In this document: positions 1 through 6,667 of the stretch, one piece after another
How the letters are laid out: the number at the start of each line of letters is the position of its first letter
Position numbering within the stretch: position 1 is the first letter of the stretch
Source of the DNA: Deltaproteobacteria bacterium
GTDB taxonomy: Bacteria; Desulfobacterota; GWC2-55-46; S146-70
Reading direction: 5' to 3'
Assembly: GCA_015492395.1 (NCBI GenBank)
Contig: WGFD01000091.1
Span: 1 to 7,746 of the forward strand
DNA length: 7,746 bases
Position numbers and translations under genes: made by a program
Notes under the pieces: generated by a model
Database searches by the model: none
Told to the model about the DNA's origin: nothing
The model's input: only the letters and a program-made list of their open reading frames with translations

Positions 1-244
1 GCGCACAGCGTAATGAAAAATGACTCTTAACCTTAATGCGGGAATGAAGGCTTTGGCTCTGGGGCAATCCTGGACAAAGAAGCGGCTGAAGGCTGTCCGT
101 TTCAAACTGATCAACCTTCCCGCAAGGATAGTAGAGCGGTCAAACAGCTTGTGGATAAGAGTGTCTGGAAATCATCCATCATTAGAGTTGTTGCTGTCGA
201 TGCGGAGCAAGATAGCGGCGCTGGTTCCGGCTCCATCGGGATAG
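1..244 (+). pseudogene. Decayed C-terminal end of an IS1380-type DDE transposase
   Basis: The reading frame at 20-244 encodes a stretch with LNLNAGMKALALG, KRLKAVRFKLINLPARIV and NHPSLELLLSMRSKI. From memory this matches the extreme C-terminus of IS1380-family transposases (DDE group 1), where a '(L)NLNAAMK..ALG..W..KRxKAxRF.LINLPGRVV' block is followed by a helical tail. The frame is preceded by TAA TGA at 11-16. In the other frame, bases 1-27 read AHSVMKND, which in the same family lies about 20 residues further upstream ('AHSVMKND' before the 'G.LPSG.FG.NAAWW' block). The two pieces abut here in different frames, so I infer an internal deletion of roughly 60 bases with a frameshift. The copy cannot encode an active enzyme, and its 5' part lies outside the window. 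The IS1380 assignment is by recalled motif only; membership of the wider DDE transposases is safer. Confidence 0.7.
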
Positions 245-485
245 GAGCAGAGAGTTTTAAGAGGAAAAAGAGGAAACAACGGGATAGGTGCGTCTAAGAT
301 CAATCAAAATGGTGGATTGCAGGTTAAGGGAATAAGATCAGCACTTGCCCGGCGCCATGAATGAGTTAAAAACATGCTAAAAGACAGTCAAAGGGGGCTG
401 CCACACTTTAGGCGGTGGATTTGGGGGAAGGTCTACACTTCACGCAGATATTTTGATATATTATGCATAGGAAGGTAGGCCGGGT
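245..485. other. Gene-free stretch between IS remnant and DUF1786 gene
   Basis: No plausible coding frame or RNA gene is visible. A GTGGATTGCAGGTTAAGGG segment at about 311-329 lies where the right end of the insertion sequence would be expected. I could not find the matching left end, because it is outside the window, so this is only a guess. The AT-rich stretch at 450-466 just before the DUF1786 ribosome site (AGGAAGGT, 469-476) is a reasonable place for that gene's promoter, but no pair of hexamers is convincing. Confidence 0.4.
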
Positions 486-1568
486 ATGAAGGTACTTTGC
501 ATCGATGTAGGTATGGGTACACAGGATATTCTTCTCTTCGACTCGGAGAAGAGACCGGAAAACTGTATCCAGTTGGTGATACCTTCCAGGGCGGCGCTGG
601 CCAGCAGGACAATGCAGACGGCCATCATAGAGGATAGGGATATCCTCTTTACTGGTCCTGCCATGGGTAGTTTTTCTTTAGGGACTGAGTTTGAGTCTTA
701 TGTAAAGAGAAGGAGTGTGTACGCGACGGAGACTGCCGCGGTGACCTTCGACGACGACCCGGAAGCGGTCACTGCCACGGGAATCAAGGTGGTGGCGGAG
801 GATGAGGCCCTTCGCCTCAGGAGGAGTGGCATGCTCCACTTCGAGATGGGGGACGTAGACCTTGCTGGAATTACAGGGGCCATCGAGGGGTTTGGTGAGA
901 GGGCCGACTGGAATGGCATAGCGGTTGCGGTCCAGGATCACGGGGCGGCGCCGGGATCGATGAGTGACAGGGAGTTCAGGTTTCGGAACTACCGCCGGCT
1001 CTTGGAGAACGGCGCCGGTTTGCCGGACTTCTGCTACAGGACCGGTGAAATACCCGGATATCTTACGAGGATGAAGGCCGTGGCTGAGTCCCTCGCGGGT
1101 GTGCATAATTTGCTCCTTATGGATACCGGGATTGCCGCCGTACTCGGCAGTCTTGAGGACGAGAGGGTCGCTCAATCCTGGAGGAAGCTGCTTGTAAATG
1201 TGGGCAACGGCCATACCCTTGCGGTGCTCATGGATGGGTATGAGATAATAGCGTTGTATGAACACCATACCTCCATTCTGAGGAGGAGAAATGAGGGGGA
1301 CCCCGGATCACTCCACGATTATATAGGGGGGCTTCTGGACGAGGGGCTTACGCACGACGATGTCTTTTCAGACGGAGGACACGGTCTTTATGTACGCGAA
1401 GGTGCCACTCATGAGGCTATCGAGATAAGGTCGGTCATCGGTCCTAACAGATTCCTTCTTGGGGGCGAAGGTTTTTACCATCCCTCCCCGCATGGCAATA
1501 TGATGCTTGCGGGTTCATACGGCCTTTTGAGAGGTTACGAGATGAGGTACGGGTTGGACCGCCGATAG
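486..1568 (+). CDS. DUF1786 family protein (ASKHA-like nucleotide-binding fold, function unknown)
   Basis: A 360-residue protein of the DUF1786 family, found mainly in archaea and some anaerobic bacteria and sometimes labelled 'pyruvate formate-lyase activating enzyme related' without experimental support. The N-terminus has CIDVGMGTQDILLFD (residues 5-19), an acidic-glycine loop like the phosphate-1 motif of actin/sugar-kinase/Hsp70 (ASKHA) proteins. Residues 236-246 (LVNVGNGHTLA) look like the second phosphate loop. Other family-like blocks are VAVQDHGAAPG (147-157), LLLMDTGIAAVLG (209-221) and the C-terminal LAGSYGLLRGYE (341-352). No signal peptide, membrane segment or radical-SAM CxxxCxxC motif is present, so it is not itself an activase. 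AGGAAGGT at 469-476 is the likely ribosome site, about 9 bases ahead. The next gene starts 142 bases later behind its own likely promoter, so the two need not be one operon. The family call is fairly firm; the role is unknown. Confidence 0.8.
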   Translation: MKVLCIDVGMGTQDILLFDSEKRPENCIQLVIPSRAALASRTMQTAIIEDRDILFTGPAMGSFSLGTEFESYVKRRSVYATETAAVTFDDDPEAVTATGIKVVAEDEALRLRRSGMLHFEMGDVDLAGITGAIEGFGERADWNGIAVAVQDHGAAPGSMSDREFRFRNYRRLLENGAGLPDFCYRTGEIPGYLTRMKAVAESLAGVHNLLLMDTGIAAVLGSLEDERVAQSWRKLLVNVGNGHTLAVLMDGYEIIALYEHHTSILRRRNEGDPGSLHDYIGGLLDEGLTHDDVFSDGGHGLYVREGATHEAIEIRSVIGPNRFLLGGEGFYHPSPHGNMMLAGSYGLLRGYEMRYGLDRR

Positions 1569-1606
1569 GCCCCTCTGTAACTGTTCTCGTTGAAATAAGT
1601 GGTATG

Positions 1607-1636
1607 TTGATTAATCCTAGAGAGTTTTGCTAAGAT
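1607..1636 (+). promoter_or_regulatory. Putative sigma-70 promoter for the M20 amidohydrolase
   Basis: TTGATT (1607-1612), an 18-base spacer and TAAGAT (1631-1636) with an extended -10 TGc immediately before it. Transcription would start near 1643, giving a leader of about 68 bases. No transcript evidence is available; the call rests on hexamer match only. Confidence 0.4.
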
Positions 1637-1710
1637 ATAGGGCCGTTCGGACAGATAGAGATGCGTGGCGGGCGAAGTCCCCTCCCCTTGCAGCATTTGG
1701 ATAGCGGAAG

Positions 1711-2922
1711 ATGGATCGACTCAAACAGCGTATAATCGGTATTACCGAGGAGCTTGCCGGGATAGTCGTAAAGTACAGGAGGGAGCTCCACAGCCATCCG
1801 GAGCTGAGTGGTATGGAAAAGGAGACCTCCGCCTATGTGGCGGCGGTGCTCGAGTCTAACGGCATCGAGGTCAGGAGGAATGTAGGGGGTTATGGGGTTG
1901 TCGGGCTCATAGAGGGAAAGGGGGAAGGCGGGACCGTGGCCTTGAGGGCCGATATGGATGCGCTACCACTCCAGGACGCAAAGAAGAGCGATTATGCCTC
2001 CAAGGTCCACAAGGTAATGCATAGTTGTGGTCACGATGTCCATACGGCGGTGCTCCTGGGTACCGCTTCCGTTCTCTCAAGGACCAAGGAGTATCTGCAC
2101 GGCACCGTCAAACTGATCTTTCAGCCCTCCGAGGAGAGGCCTCCGGGGGGAGCGAAGTCCATGATAGAGGAGGGGGTCTTGGAGATGCCTGTGCCCTCCG
2201 CGATAGTGGCACTCCATGTCTTTCCCGATCTCCCGGCCGGTACTATAGGCTGCAAACCTGGGATGATGACGGCCTCCTCGGACAGGTTTTCCGTGGTGCT
2301 CTACGGGAGGAGCGGCCATGGTGCCAAACCGCACCAGACCATTGATGCAGTCCTAGTTGCCGCCAAGGTTATCACGACGCTCCAGCATATCGTAAGCAGG
2401 CGCATAGACCCAATTCGCCCCGCCGTCATAACCATCGGTACCATCTCCGGCGGTACCGCGGAGAATATAGTCGCCGACAGGGTTGAGCTCACGGGTACCG
2501 TGAGATCGCTCGATACGAGCGTGAGGGAAGAGCTGCCGAGACTTATGGAGCAGGTCATTAAGGGGATAACGCTGGCCATGGGAGCGGAATATGAATTCTC
2601 CTTCGCCAGGGGAAACCCCTCGGTGGTCAATGACCCGAAGCTGACCTCTCTTCTTATGGAAAGCGGTAAAGAGATACTCGGCCGCGACAGGGTTGTAGAG
2701 ATCACTGAACCGACGATGGGGGGAGAGGACTTCGCATTTTACGCGGAAAGGGTTCCAGCCTGTTTCTTCAGGCTCGGCACCGGCAACCCAGAAAAGGGGA
2801 TAATCTATCCGCTGCACCACAGGCACTTCGATATAGATGAAGGGGCCATTCCGGTAGGAGTGAAGGTACTGGCCTGGACTACCGTCCGTATACTTAACAT
2901 GAGCGGGAGGGTAGAGAGATAG
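1711..2922 (+). CDS. M20 family metallo-amidohydrolase (N-acyl amino acid / hippurate hydrolase type)
   Basis: A 403-residue di-metal peptidase of the M20D group (IAA-amino acid hydrolase, hippuricase, N-acetyl-diaminopimelate deacetylase relatives), which cleaves N-acyl amino acids to amino acid plus acid in the cytoplasm. Visible hallmarks: YRRELHSHPELS (22-33), RADMDALP (79-86), MHSCGHDVHTA (103-113) with metal ligands Cys106 and His108, the catalytic Glu pair PSEERPPGG (139-147), ALHVFP with His169, the dimerisation-domain block GRSGHGAKPHQTIDA (199-213), and near the C-terminus GGEDFAFY (337-344) plus LHHRHFDIDE (368-377) with the last ligand His370. Length is normal and all ligands are present. 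The start is fixed by an in-frame TAG at 1702-1704; GGAAG directly precedes the ATG, a tight ribosome site. No signal peptide. A small membrane-protein gene follows 4 bases after the stop and is probably co-translated. The exact substrate cannot be read from sequence; deacetylase in lysine synthesis is one option among several. Confidence 0.9.
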   Translation: MDRLKQRIIGITEELAGIVVKYRRELHSHPELSGMEKETSAYVAAVLESNGIEVRRNVGGYGVVGLIEGKGEGGTVALRADMDALPLQDAKKSDYASKVHKVMHSCGHDVHTAVLLGTASVLSRTKEYLHGTVKLIFQPSEERPPGGAKSMIEEGVLEMPVPSAIVALHVFPDLPAGTIGCKPGMMTASSDRFSVVLYGRSGHGAKPHQTIDAVLVAAKVITTLQHIVSRRIDPIRPAVITIGTISGGTAENIVADRVELTGTVRSLDTSVREELPRLMEQVIKGITLAMGAEYEFSFARGNPSVVNDPKLTSLLMESGKEILGRDRVVEITEPTMGGEDFAFYAERVPACFFRLGTGNPEKGIIYPLHHRHFDIDEGAIPVGVKVLAWTTVRILNMSGRVER

Positions 2923-2926
2923 CCGT

Positions 2927-3100
2927 ATGGGGATGAACAGGATGCAAAAGATGAACGATATCCTCTATAAGATATGGGTGGTGGTACTGTGCATCCTTGC
3001 CATCTATCTGCTCGTGCACAACGTCTACCCGGATCTCTCCATCCCGTTTGTTGATGACTTTATCGGGATCTTCGGAAAGGAGGATATAGAGGCTCAGTAG
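2927..3100 (+). CDS. Small single-pass membrane protein, function unknown
   Basis: A 57-residue ORF starting four bases after the amidohydrolase stop, so likely translated by coupling; no good separate ribosome site is visible (GGGAGGG at 2905-2911 is rather far). Residues 1-15 carry R5, K8 and K15. Residues about 16-33 (IWVVVLCILAIYLLVHNV) form one strongly hydrophobic helix, and the rest (YPDLSIPFVDDFIGIFG, then KEDIEAQ) is short and acidic at the end. By the positive-inside rule the N-terminus would be cytoplasmic and the tail periplasmic. I recognise no family. The stop overlaps the 3' end of the opposing moeB-like gene by 7 bp, leaving no room for a terminator between the two convergent units. 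Other in-frame ATGs (2933, 2942, 2951) could be used and would shorten only the N-terminal tail. Confidence 0.6.
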   Translation: MGMNRMQKMNDILYKIWVVVLCILAIYLLVHNVYPDLSIPFVDDFIGIFGKEDIEAQ

Positions 3101-4251
3101 CGTGGTATGTCCTCGTCTATCTCCCTCGACCAGGCGTCTATTCCACCTTTCATGCTCTTCACGTTGGAGAATCCAATATCTCGCAGATACCTTGTCGCCT
3201 TGAGGCTGCGCATGCCGTGATGGCAGTAAGTCACTATCTCTCCGGTAAGGTCGAGATTGTTAAGCGCGGACTTCAGTGTGTTGAGGGGTATGAGTGTGGC
3301 GTTTTCGATGTGGCATATCCTGTACTCCTCAGGTTCACGCACGTCTATGAATTGGATGGGTTTGCCATGCCTTATCAGTTCCACCACCTCTTCGGGTGTT
3401 ATCTCCATGCTTCCCTCCCCTGAGGCCGGTTCCTCTCCTTGCCCTATTCCGCAAAACTCCTCGTAGTCTATCAGACTTGTGAGTACGGCCTTCTCACTGC
3501 ATATAGGGCAGTCGGGCGATTTATTAAGTTTATACTCCCTGAACTTCATGTCCAGGGCATTGAAGGTGAGCAGTCTCCCGACCAACGTCTTCCCCTTACC
3601 AAGGATGATCTTCAATGTTTCAGTGGCCTGTATCGTTCCTATGATTCCTGGAAGAACCCCCAGGACACCACCCTCCGCGCAGCCCGGCACCTCTCCCGGA
3701 GGCGGTGGCTCGGGGTAGAGGCATCTGTAGCATGGTCCCGCGCCTGGATCGAATACCGAGGCCTGCCCGTCGAACCTGAATATGCTTCCATAGACGTTGG
3801 TTTTTTTCAGGAGGACACATGCATCGTTGACGAGATATCGTGTGGCGAAGTTGTCCGTTCCATCTACGACAACATCGTAGTCGCTGAATATCTCCATAGC
3901 ATTTTCGCTTGTGAGCCTGGTTTCGTATATGATTACATCCGTCCTGGGATTCAGTGAGCGTATACGGGATCGCGCCGATTCGGTCTTTCTCTTCCCTATC
4001 CACTCCTCACCGTGGATGATCTGGCGCTGGAGATTGCTCTTGTCCACAACATCGAAGTCGATTATACCAAGCCTGCCGATACCGGCTGCGGCGAGGTATA
4101 GTGCAAGGGGTGAGCCCAGCCCTCCCACGCCAACGCATAGGACGGATGCGTCACAGATCTTCTCCTGTCCATCCACACCGACTTCCGGCAGCAGGAGGTG
4201 CCTGCTGTAACGGTCTATCTGCTCATCGGTCAAGGAATAGCTCTTACTCAT
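3094..4251 (-). CDS. moeB: MoeB/ThiF-type adenylyltransferase fused to a C-terminal rhodanese sulfurtransferase
   Basis: A 385-residue E1-like enzyme. In this family the N-terminal domain adenylates the C-terminal Gly-Gly of a ubiquitin-like sulfur carrier (MoaD, ThiS or similar), and the rhodanese domain supplies persulfide sulfur to make the thiocarboxylate. Seen: LTDEQIDRYSRHLLLPEVG (7-25), the ATP loop GVGGLG (41-46), NLQRQ (73-77), the catalytic Asp in DGTDNFATRYL (130-140), zinc cysteines C174xxC177 and C248xxC251, and Cys191 in GCAEGGVLGVLPG, the crossover-loop position. The rhodanese spans about 285-385: FIDVREPEEYRICHIENA, active loop CHHGMRS with Cys343, and a final MKGGIDAW. Both active sites look intact. 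This architecture matches bacterial MoeZ/MoeBR-type and eukaryotic MOCS3/Uba4 proteins. No carrier-protein gene lies in the window, so its partner could be in molybdopterin, thiamin, tRNA thiolation or cysteine synthesis. The start overlaps the upstream stop as ATGA, behind GGAGGC. Confidence 0.9.
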   Translation of the reverse strand: MSKSYSLTDEQIDRYSRHLLLPEVGVDGQEKICDASVLCVGVGGLGSPLALYLAAAGIGRLGIIDFDVVDKSNLQRQIIHGEEWIGKRKTESARSRIRSLNPRTDVIIYETRLTSENAMEIFSDYDVVVDGTDNFATRYLVNDACVLLKKTNVYGSIFRFDGQASVFDPGAGPCYRCLYPEPPPPGEVPGCAEGGVLGVLPGIIGTIQATETLKIILGKGKTLVGRLLTFNALDMKFREYKLNKSPDCPICSEKAVLTSLIDYEEFCGIGQGEEPASGEGSMEITPEEVVELIRHGKPIQFIDVREPEEYRICHIENATLIPLNTLKSALNNLDLTGEIVTYCHHGMRSLKATRYLRDIGFSNVKSMKGGIDAWSREIDEDIPRY

Positions 4252-5018
4252 ATCGCCTCCGTTGCTAGGGGTGGTTCACCCTTGATTTTTTTGGAGATAA
4301 AGTCAAAGGCCTCTCTGACCCCCTTCTTCGTGCCTTCGAGTGAGATGACGACGGCCCCTTCGCTGCCTACGACACCGCCTGAGGCTACATGGACTCCTTT
4401 TACCCCGAAGAGGATGTCGAGTGCCCTCGTCTCCGTTACGGTATTCGCACCTACGAGCGGCATCATCCCAACCCTGTCACCAGTGGAGTGGTCGAAGCGG
4501 TTCTGGCCGCAGGCCATCGACGCCTCTACGACGGAGGGGACCAACTTTTCAAGTCCCACGGGGATTATAAGGTGAGCACCCCTGGCCATGACAATACCGA
4601 TGGCCGTACCTATGGTACCGCCCGTCCGTGAACTCATCAATACCCCGGCATTGCCATAAGGATCTATGGCGTTTGCACCTTTTAAAAAGACGTCATCCGA
4701 GGTAAACTCCTCGAGGACCTCACATGGCTTCCTGTCGACCACCTTCCCGTTTATTAGTACTATGGGGTTTATCCTCTTCGCAGGATCGTTGGCGCCGAGC
4801 ATACCGGCGGTGACCCGCCCGGCCGTATACCAGAACTTGTCGATCTTTTTTTTGGTAAGCTCTTCCGCCACATAGGCATTGGTCGTCCCTCCGCTTATTA
4901 TTATCCGCCCCCTCCTGAGCGCGCTTCGCACCTGCGGCAGGGTCGCTACGGCGATGGCTATGAGACGCTTGGACTCGGCCGGTATGAGCACGACGATGGC
5001 ACGGCTCTCCTTCGCCAT
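4248..5018 (-). CDS. Unrecognised conserved-looking protein with NagB/LUD-type fold features
   Basis: A 256-residue soluble protein I cannot assign to a named family. Features suggest the NagB/RpiA/CoA-transferase/LUD (DUF162) fold. ISGGTTNAYVAEEL (41-54) resembles the SGGTT phosphate/substrate loop of sugar-phosphate isomerases. FLKGANAIDPYGNAGVLMSS (111-130) followed by an Ala/Gly stretch and AHLIIPVGLEKLV (148-160) resembles the LutC-type 'TGAN.L...G..V......R....GP.KVI.V.G.NK.V' arrangement. Residues 167-186 contain ASMACGQ and FDHSTGDRVGMM; the tail has GVHVASGGVVGSEGAVVISLEG (208-229), a glycine-rich strand-turn. No signal peptide, membrane helix or metal-cluster motif. The ribosome site AAGGAGG lies just before the ATG. 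The stop overlaps the MoeB-rhodanese start by ATGA, which implies translational coupling and a shared task, possibly handling a sugar-phosphate, acyl-CoA or sulfur-carrier substrate. The fold call is by eye and could be wrong. Confidence 0.6.
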   Translation of the reverse strand: MAKESRAIVVLIPAESKRLIAIAVATLPQVRSALRRGRIIISGGTTNAYVAEELTKKKIDKFWYTAGRVTAGMLGANDPAKRINPIVLINGKVVDRKPCEVLEEFTSDDVFLKGANAIDPYGNAGVLMSSRTGGTIGTAIGIVMARGAHLIIPVGLEKLVPSVVEASMACGQNRFDHSTGDRVGMMPLVGANTVTETRALDILFGVKGVHVASGGVVGSEGAVVISLEGTKKGVREAFDFISKKIKGEPPLATEAI

Positions 5019-5028
5019 ATCCCCCTCC

Positions 5029-5136
5029 TTAAATTCCTTCCGGCATCCGTCTCTTTCCTCTCCTTCCGCAGAAGAAACCCGGAAGCCCGAGGATCTTGCG
5101 AGGCGGATCTTCTAGTGTGTACGGGTAAGTGAGCAA
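5029..5136 (-). CDS. Possible very small ORF or gene fragment ahead of the NagB-like gene
   Basis: In the frame that continues from the DUF5615 stop, the minus strand reads open for 52 codons and ends with TAA 10 bases before the next ATG, directly against that gene's ribosome site. The text (LLTYPYTLEDPPRKILGLPG, then FFCGRRGKRRMPEGI) reads like real protein: balanced composition, 'LEDPPRK' and a basic C-terminus with one Cys. There is no ATG or GTG in frame; the only start is TTG at 5134-5136, one base after AGGA, a poor spacing, giving 35 residues. It may be a small gene with a weak start, or the surviving 3' part of a gene whose front was replaced by the DUF433/DUF5615 cassette. It may also be chance. 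I know of no matching family. Confidence 0.25.
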   Translation of the reverse strand: MLTYPYTLEDPPRKILGLPGFFCGRRGKRRMPEGI

Positions 5137-5187
5137 ATCCTGCCAGGTCTGTCGTTTCCATCGGTCGTGCGCCGGACGGACGGTGGA

Positions 5188-5598
5188 TTATCGTGACTGT
5201 TCATACATGGTTTTGGTGCGTGGCTTTAAGTCCTGGAGAGGCATTACCTGGTAGTTTTGGTTGTTGATCATTACGATGTTGTCACGCAACTCTTCGAAAT
5301 CCACCTTGTCGAAGAAGAGCTTGAGCGCGGGGTGGAGTACCTCCGTGGTCTGCGGATGGACCCTTATCAGGATAAGACCGAGGAAAAGGGCCCGTTTGGT
5401 CTGGAAGAAGAGCGGGGCGTGTACGTCGTATGTCATGAGAAAAAGGTTCTCTCTCTTGGCGAGGGAGTATACCGCCTCATCGGTGCGCTCAACAATCGCC
5501 TCCCCCACCTCGATCACATCCAGGCCAAGCTCCCTTAAGAAGGCGGTCGTCTTCGGAGAGATGTTTTGATCGATAAGAAATCTGAAGTCACTCATCAT
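5188..5598 (-). CDS. DUF5615 family PIN-like protein (putative RNase toxin)
   Basis: A 136-residue protein with the DUF5615 signature of small PIN-like nucleases that pair with DUF433 proteins. FLIDQNISPKTTAFLRELGLDV (7-28) carries the first acidic residue Asp10. VGEAIVERTDEAVYSLAKRE (31-50) gives the middle acidic positions (Glu33, Asp40/Glu41). NLFLMTYDVHAP (51-62) supplies Asp58, where relatives usually read 'LLTxDxDF'. So the acidic triad expected for Mg-dependent RNA cleavage looks intact. Residues 72-81 (FLGLILIRVH) form the next core strand. The tail from about 110 (INNQNYQVMPLQDLK, then basic) is slightly long for the family. Two ATGs are adjacent; GAGGAG lies about 5 bases ahead of the first, and the start lies inside the end of the DUF433 gene (11-bp overlap). 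Toxicity is inferred from the family and arrangement, not shown; some DUF5615 proteins may not be toxins. Confidence 0.8.
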   Translation of the reverse strand: MMSDFRFLIDQNISPKTTAFLRELGLDVIEVGEAIVERTDEAVYSLAKRENLFLMTYDVHAPLFFQTKRALFLGLILIRVHPQTTEVLHPALKLFFDKVDFEELRDNIVMINNQNYQVMPLQDLKPRTKTMYEQSR

Positions 5599-5806
5599 CA
5601 GGCTCCTCTTCGGGGATAAGGTGTTTGGTCTGTTCCAGTATCGCCCTGATGTCGTCCACCTTTAAAGAGGGATAATAATCGGCTATTTGCTCCTCCGAGT
5701 AACCGCCCACCTTCAGGCTGAGGATATTCGCCACCATGATCCTGGTACCCTTTACGGAGGGTTTCCCATGGCATACACTCGGGTTCGATGCTATAAGATC
5801 TGTCAT
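5588..5806 (-). CDS. DUF433 family HTH protein (putative antitoxin)
   Basis: A 72-residue protein of the DUF433 family, small winged/HTH-like antitoxins typically placed just upstream of DUF5615 PIN-like toxins, as here. Conserved elements: IASNPSVCHGKPSVKGTRIMV (5-25), NILSLKVGGYSEEQIADYYPSL (27-48) containing the helix-turn-helix, and KVDDIRAILEQT (49-60), followed by an acidic tail EEEPDDE. An upstream GTG at 5855-5857, overlapping the fabI stop as GTGA, would add 17 residues. I chose the internal ATG because GGAGGC sits 3 bases before it and because family members begin a few residues before the 'NP..CHGKP' block. The spacing to fabI is then 47 bases. It probably neutralises the following gene product and may repress the pair. 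No separate promoter is evident, so it may be read from the fabI transcript. Confidence 0.82.
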   Translation of the reverse strand: MTDLIASNPSVCHGKPSVKGTRIMVANILSLKVGGYSEEQIADYYPSLKVDDIRAILEQTKHLIPEEEPDDE

Positions 5807-5853
5807 ATCGCCTCCACGGCCGACTCCATACGGCTTCAATACACTCTTGCCTG

Positions 5854-6624
5854 TCACATGCCTATTATATTATATCCGGCGTCTACGTAGATCGTCTCTC
5901 CCGTTACGCCGCTGGAGAGGTCGCTCAGCAGGTAGAGGGCAGTTTTTGCCACTTCTTCCGCGGTGATGTTGCGCTTCAAGGGCGACCGATCCTGAATGTG
6001 GCCTAGGATCTCCTTGAACCCTGAAATACCCATGGCCGCGAGTGTCTTGATGGGCCCAGCGGATACGGCGTTCACGTTTATACCCTTCGGACCCAGGTCG
6101 GCCGCCAGGTACTTTACACTGGCCTCCAGGCCCGCCTTCGCCACACCCATGACATTATAGTTGGGTATCACCTTTCTGCCCCCGAGATAGGTCATCGTGA
6201 TGATCTTACCTCCGTTTGACTCCATGAGAGGGTACGCCCCCCTGGCCATGGCGATCAGGGAGTAGGCACTGACGTCCATCGCTAGCGCGAAGCCCTGCCG
6301 TGTAGTGTCGACGAATGCCCCCTTGAGCTCGTCTTTGTTTGCGAAGGCGATGGAGTGCACAAGGATGTCGAGCGCCCCCCACTCTTCCCGGATCTTGCCA
6401 AATAGGGAGTCGATATCTTCATCCCTGGTTACGTCGCAGGGTATTAAGAGTCCGGCACCGATACTTCCGGCCAAGATCCTTACCCGTTCTTCGAGCCTCT
6501 CTCCCGCATACGAAAAGGCGAGCTCGGCGCCTTCCTTATGGAGTTCCCGGGCGATGGACCATGCTATGCTCTTATTGTTAGCAACGCCGAGTATCAGCCC
6601 TTTCTTACCTTCCAGTAAACCCAT
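5854..6624 (-). CDS. fabI: Enoyl-[acyl-carrier-protein] reductase, FabI type
   Basis: A 256-residue short-chain dehydrogenase fold enzyme that reduces trans-2-enoyl-ACP with NAD(P)H, the last step of each type II fatty-acid elongation cycle, in the cytoplasm. Seen: the FabI-specific nucleotide loop [13 protein letters not shown] (13-25) in place of the ordinary GxxxGx[11 protein letters not shown] (63-72), [13 protein letters not shown] (90-102), and TMTYLGG with Tyr146. The catalytic pair is Tyr156 and Lys163 (YNVMGVAK), followed by [17 protein letters not shown] (181-197) and [15 protein letters not shown] [11 protein letters not shown] (240-250). Tyr146, Tyr156 and Lys163 fall at exactly the E. 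coli FabI numbers. Position 93 is Ala where E. coli has Gly, as in many Gram-positive FabI proteins. Length is normal. AGAGG lies only 2 bases before the ATG, an unusually tight ribosome site, but the [10 protein letters not shown] start matches the family. First gene of the minus-strand block. Confidence 0.95.
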   Translation of the reverse strand: MGLLEGKKGLILGVANNKSIAWSIARELHKEGAELAFSYAGERLEERVRILAGSIGAGLLIPCDVTRDEDIDSLFGKIREEWGALDILVHSIAFANKDELKGAFVDTTRQGFALAMDVSAYSLIAMARGAYPLMESNGGKIITMTYLGGRKVIPNYNVMGVAKAGLEASVKYLAADLGPKGINVNAVSAGPIKTLAAMGISGFKEILGHIQDRSPLKRNITAEEVAKTALYLLSDLSSGVTGETIYVDAGYNIIGM

Positions 6625-6667
6625 ATCCTCTTTCAGCCGTTAACGATATATATGCCCACATTTTAAG

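Noticed and set aside
678..1268. 196-residue minus-strand ORF opposite the DUF1786 gene
   Set aside because: Antisense shadow of a well-supported gene; low-complexity text rich in Pro, His and Arg, with no recognisable motif.
2025..2826. Several ORFs of 85-157 residues on both strands inside the M20 gene
   Set aside because: They lie entirely within the amidohydrolase, which has all metal ligands in its own frame; the alternative frames show no family features.
3439..3957. 172-residue plus-strand ORF across the moeB-like gene
   Set aside because: Antisense to the adenylation domain, whose zinc cysteines and catalytic Asp are intact; no ribosome site or domain on the plus strand.
4198..4575. 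125-residue plus-strand ORF across the moeB/NagB-like junction
   Set aside because: Antisense to two coupled genes, with Ser/Thr/Pro-rich text typical of shadow frames.
4958..5161. 67-residue minus-strand ORF starting with ATG at 5161
   Set aside because: No ribosome site, Arg/Ser-rich text, and it runs out of frame into the NagB-like gene. The neighbouring frame at 5029-5187 looks more like protein.
5807..5857. GTG start at 5857 adding 17 residues to the DUF433 protein, overlapping the fabI stop as GTGA
   Set aside because: The ATG at 5806 has GGAGG at good distance and gives the usual family N-terminus; the extra residues look like spacer sequence. It is not fully excluded.
6305..6643. 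112-residue plus-strand ORF opposite fabI
   Set aside because: Antisense to fabI, which is complete with Tyr146/Tyr156/Lys163.
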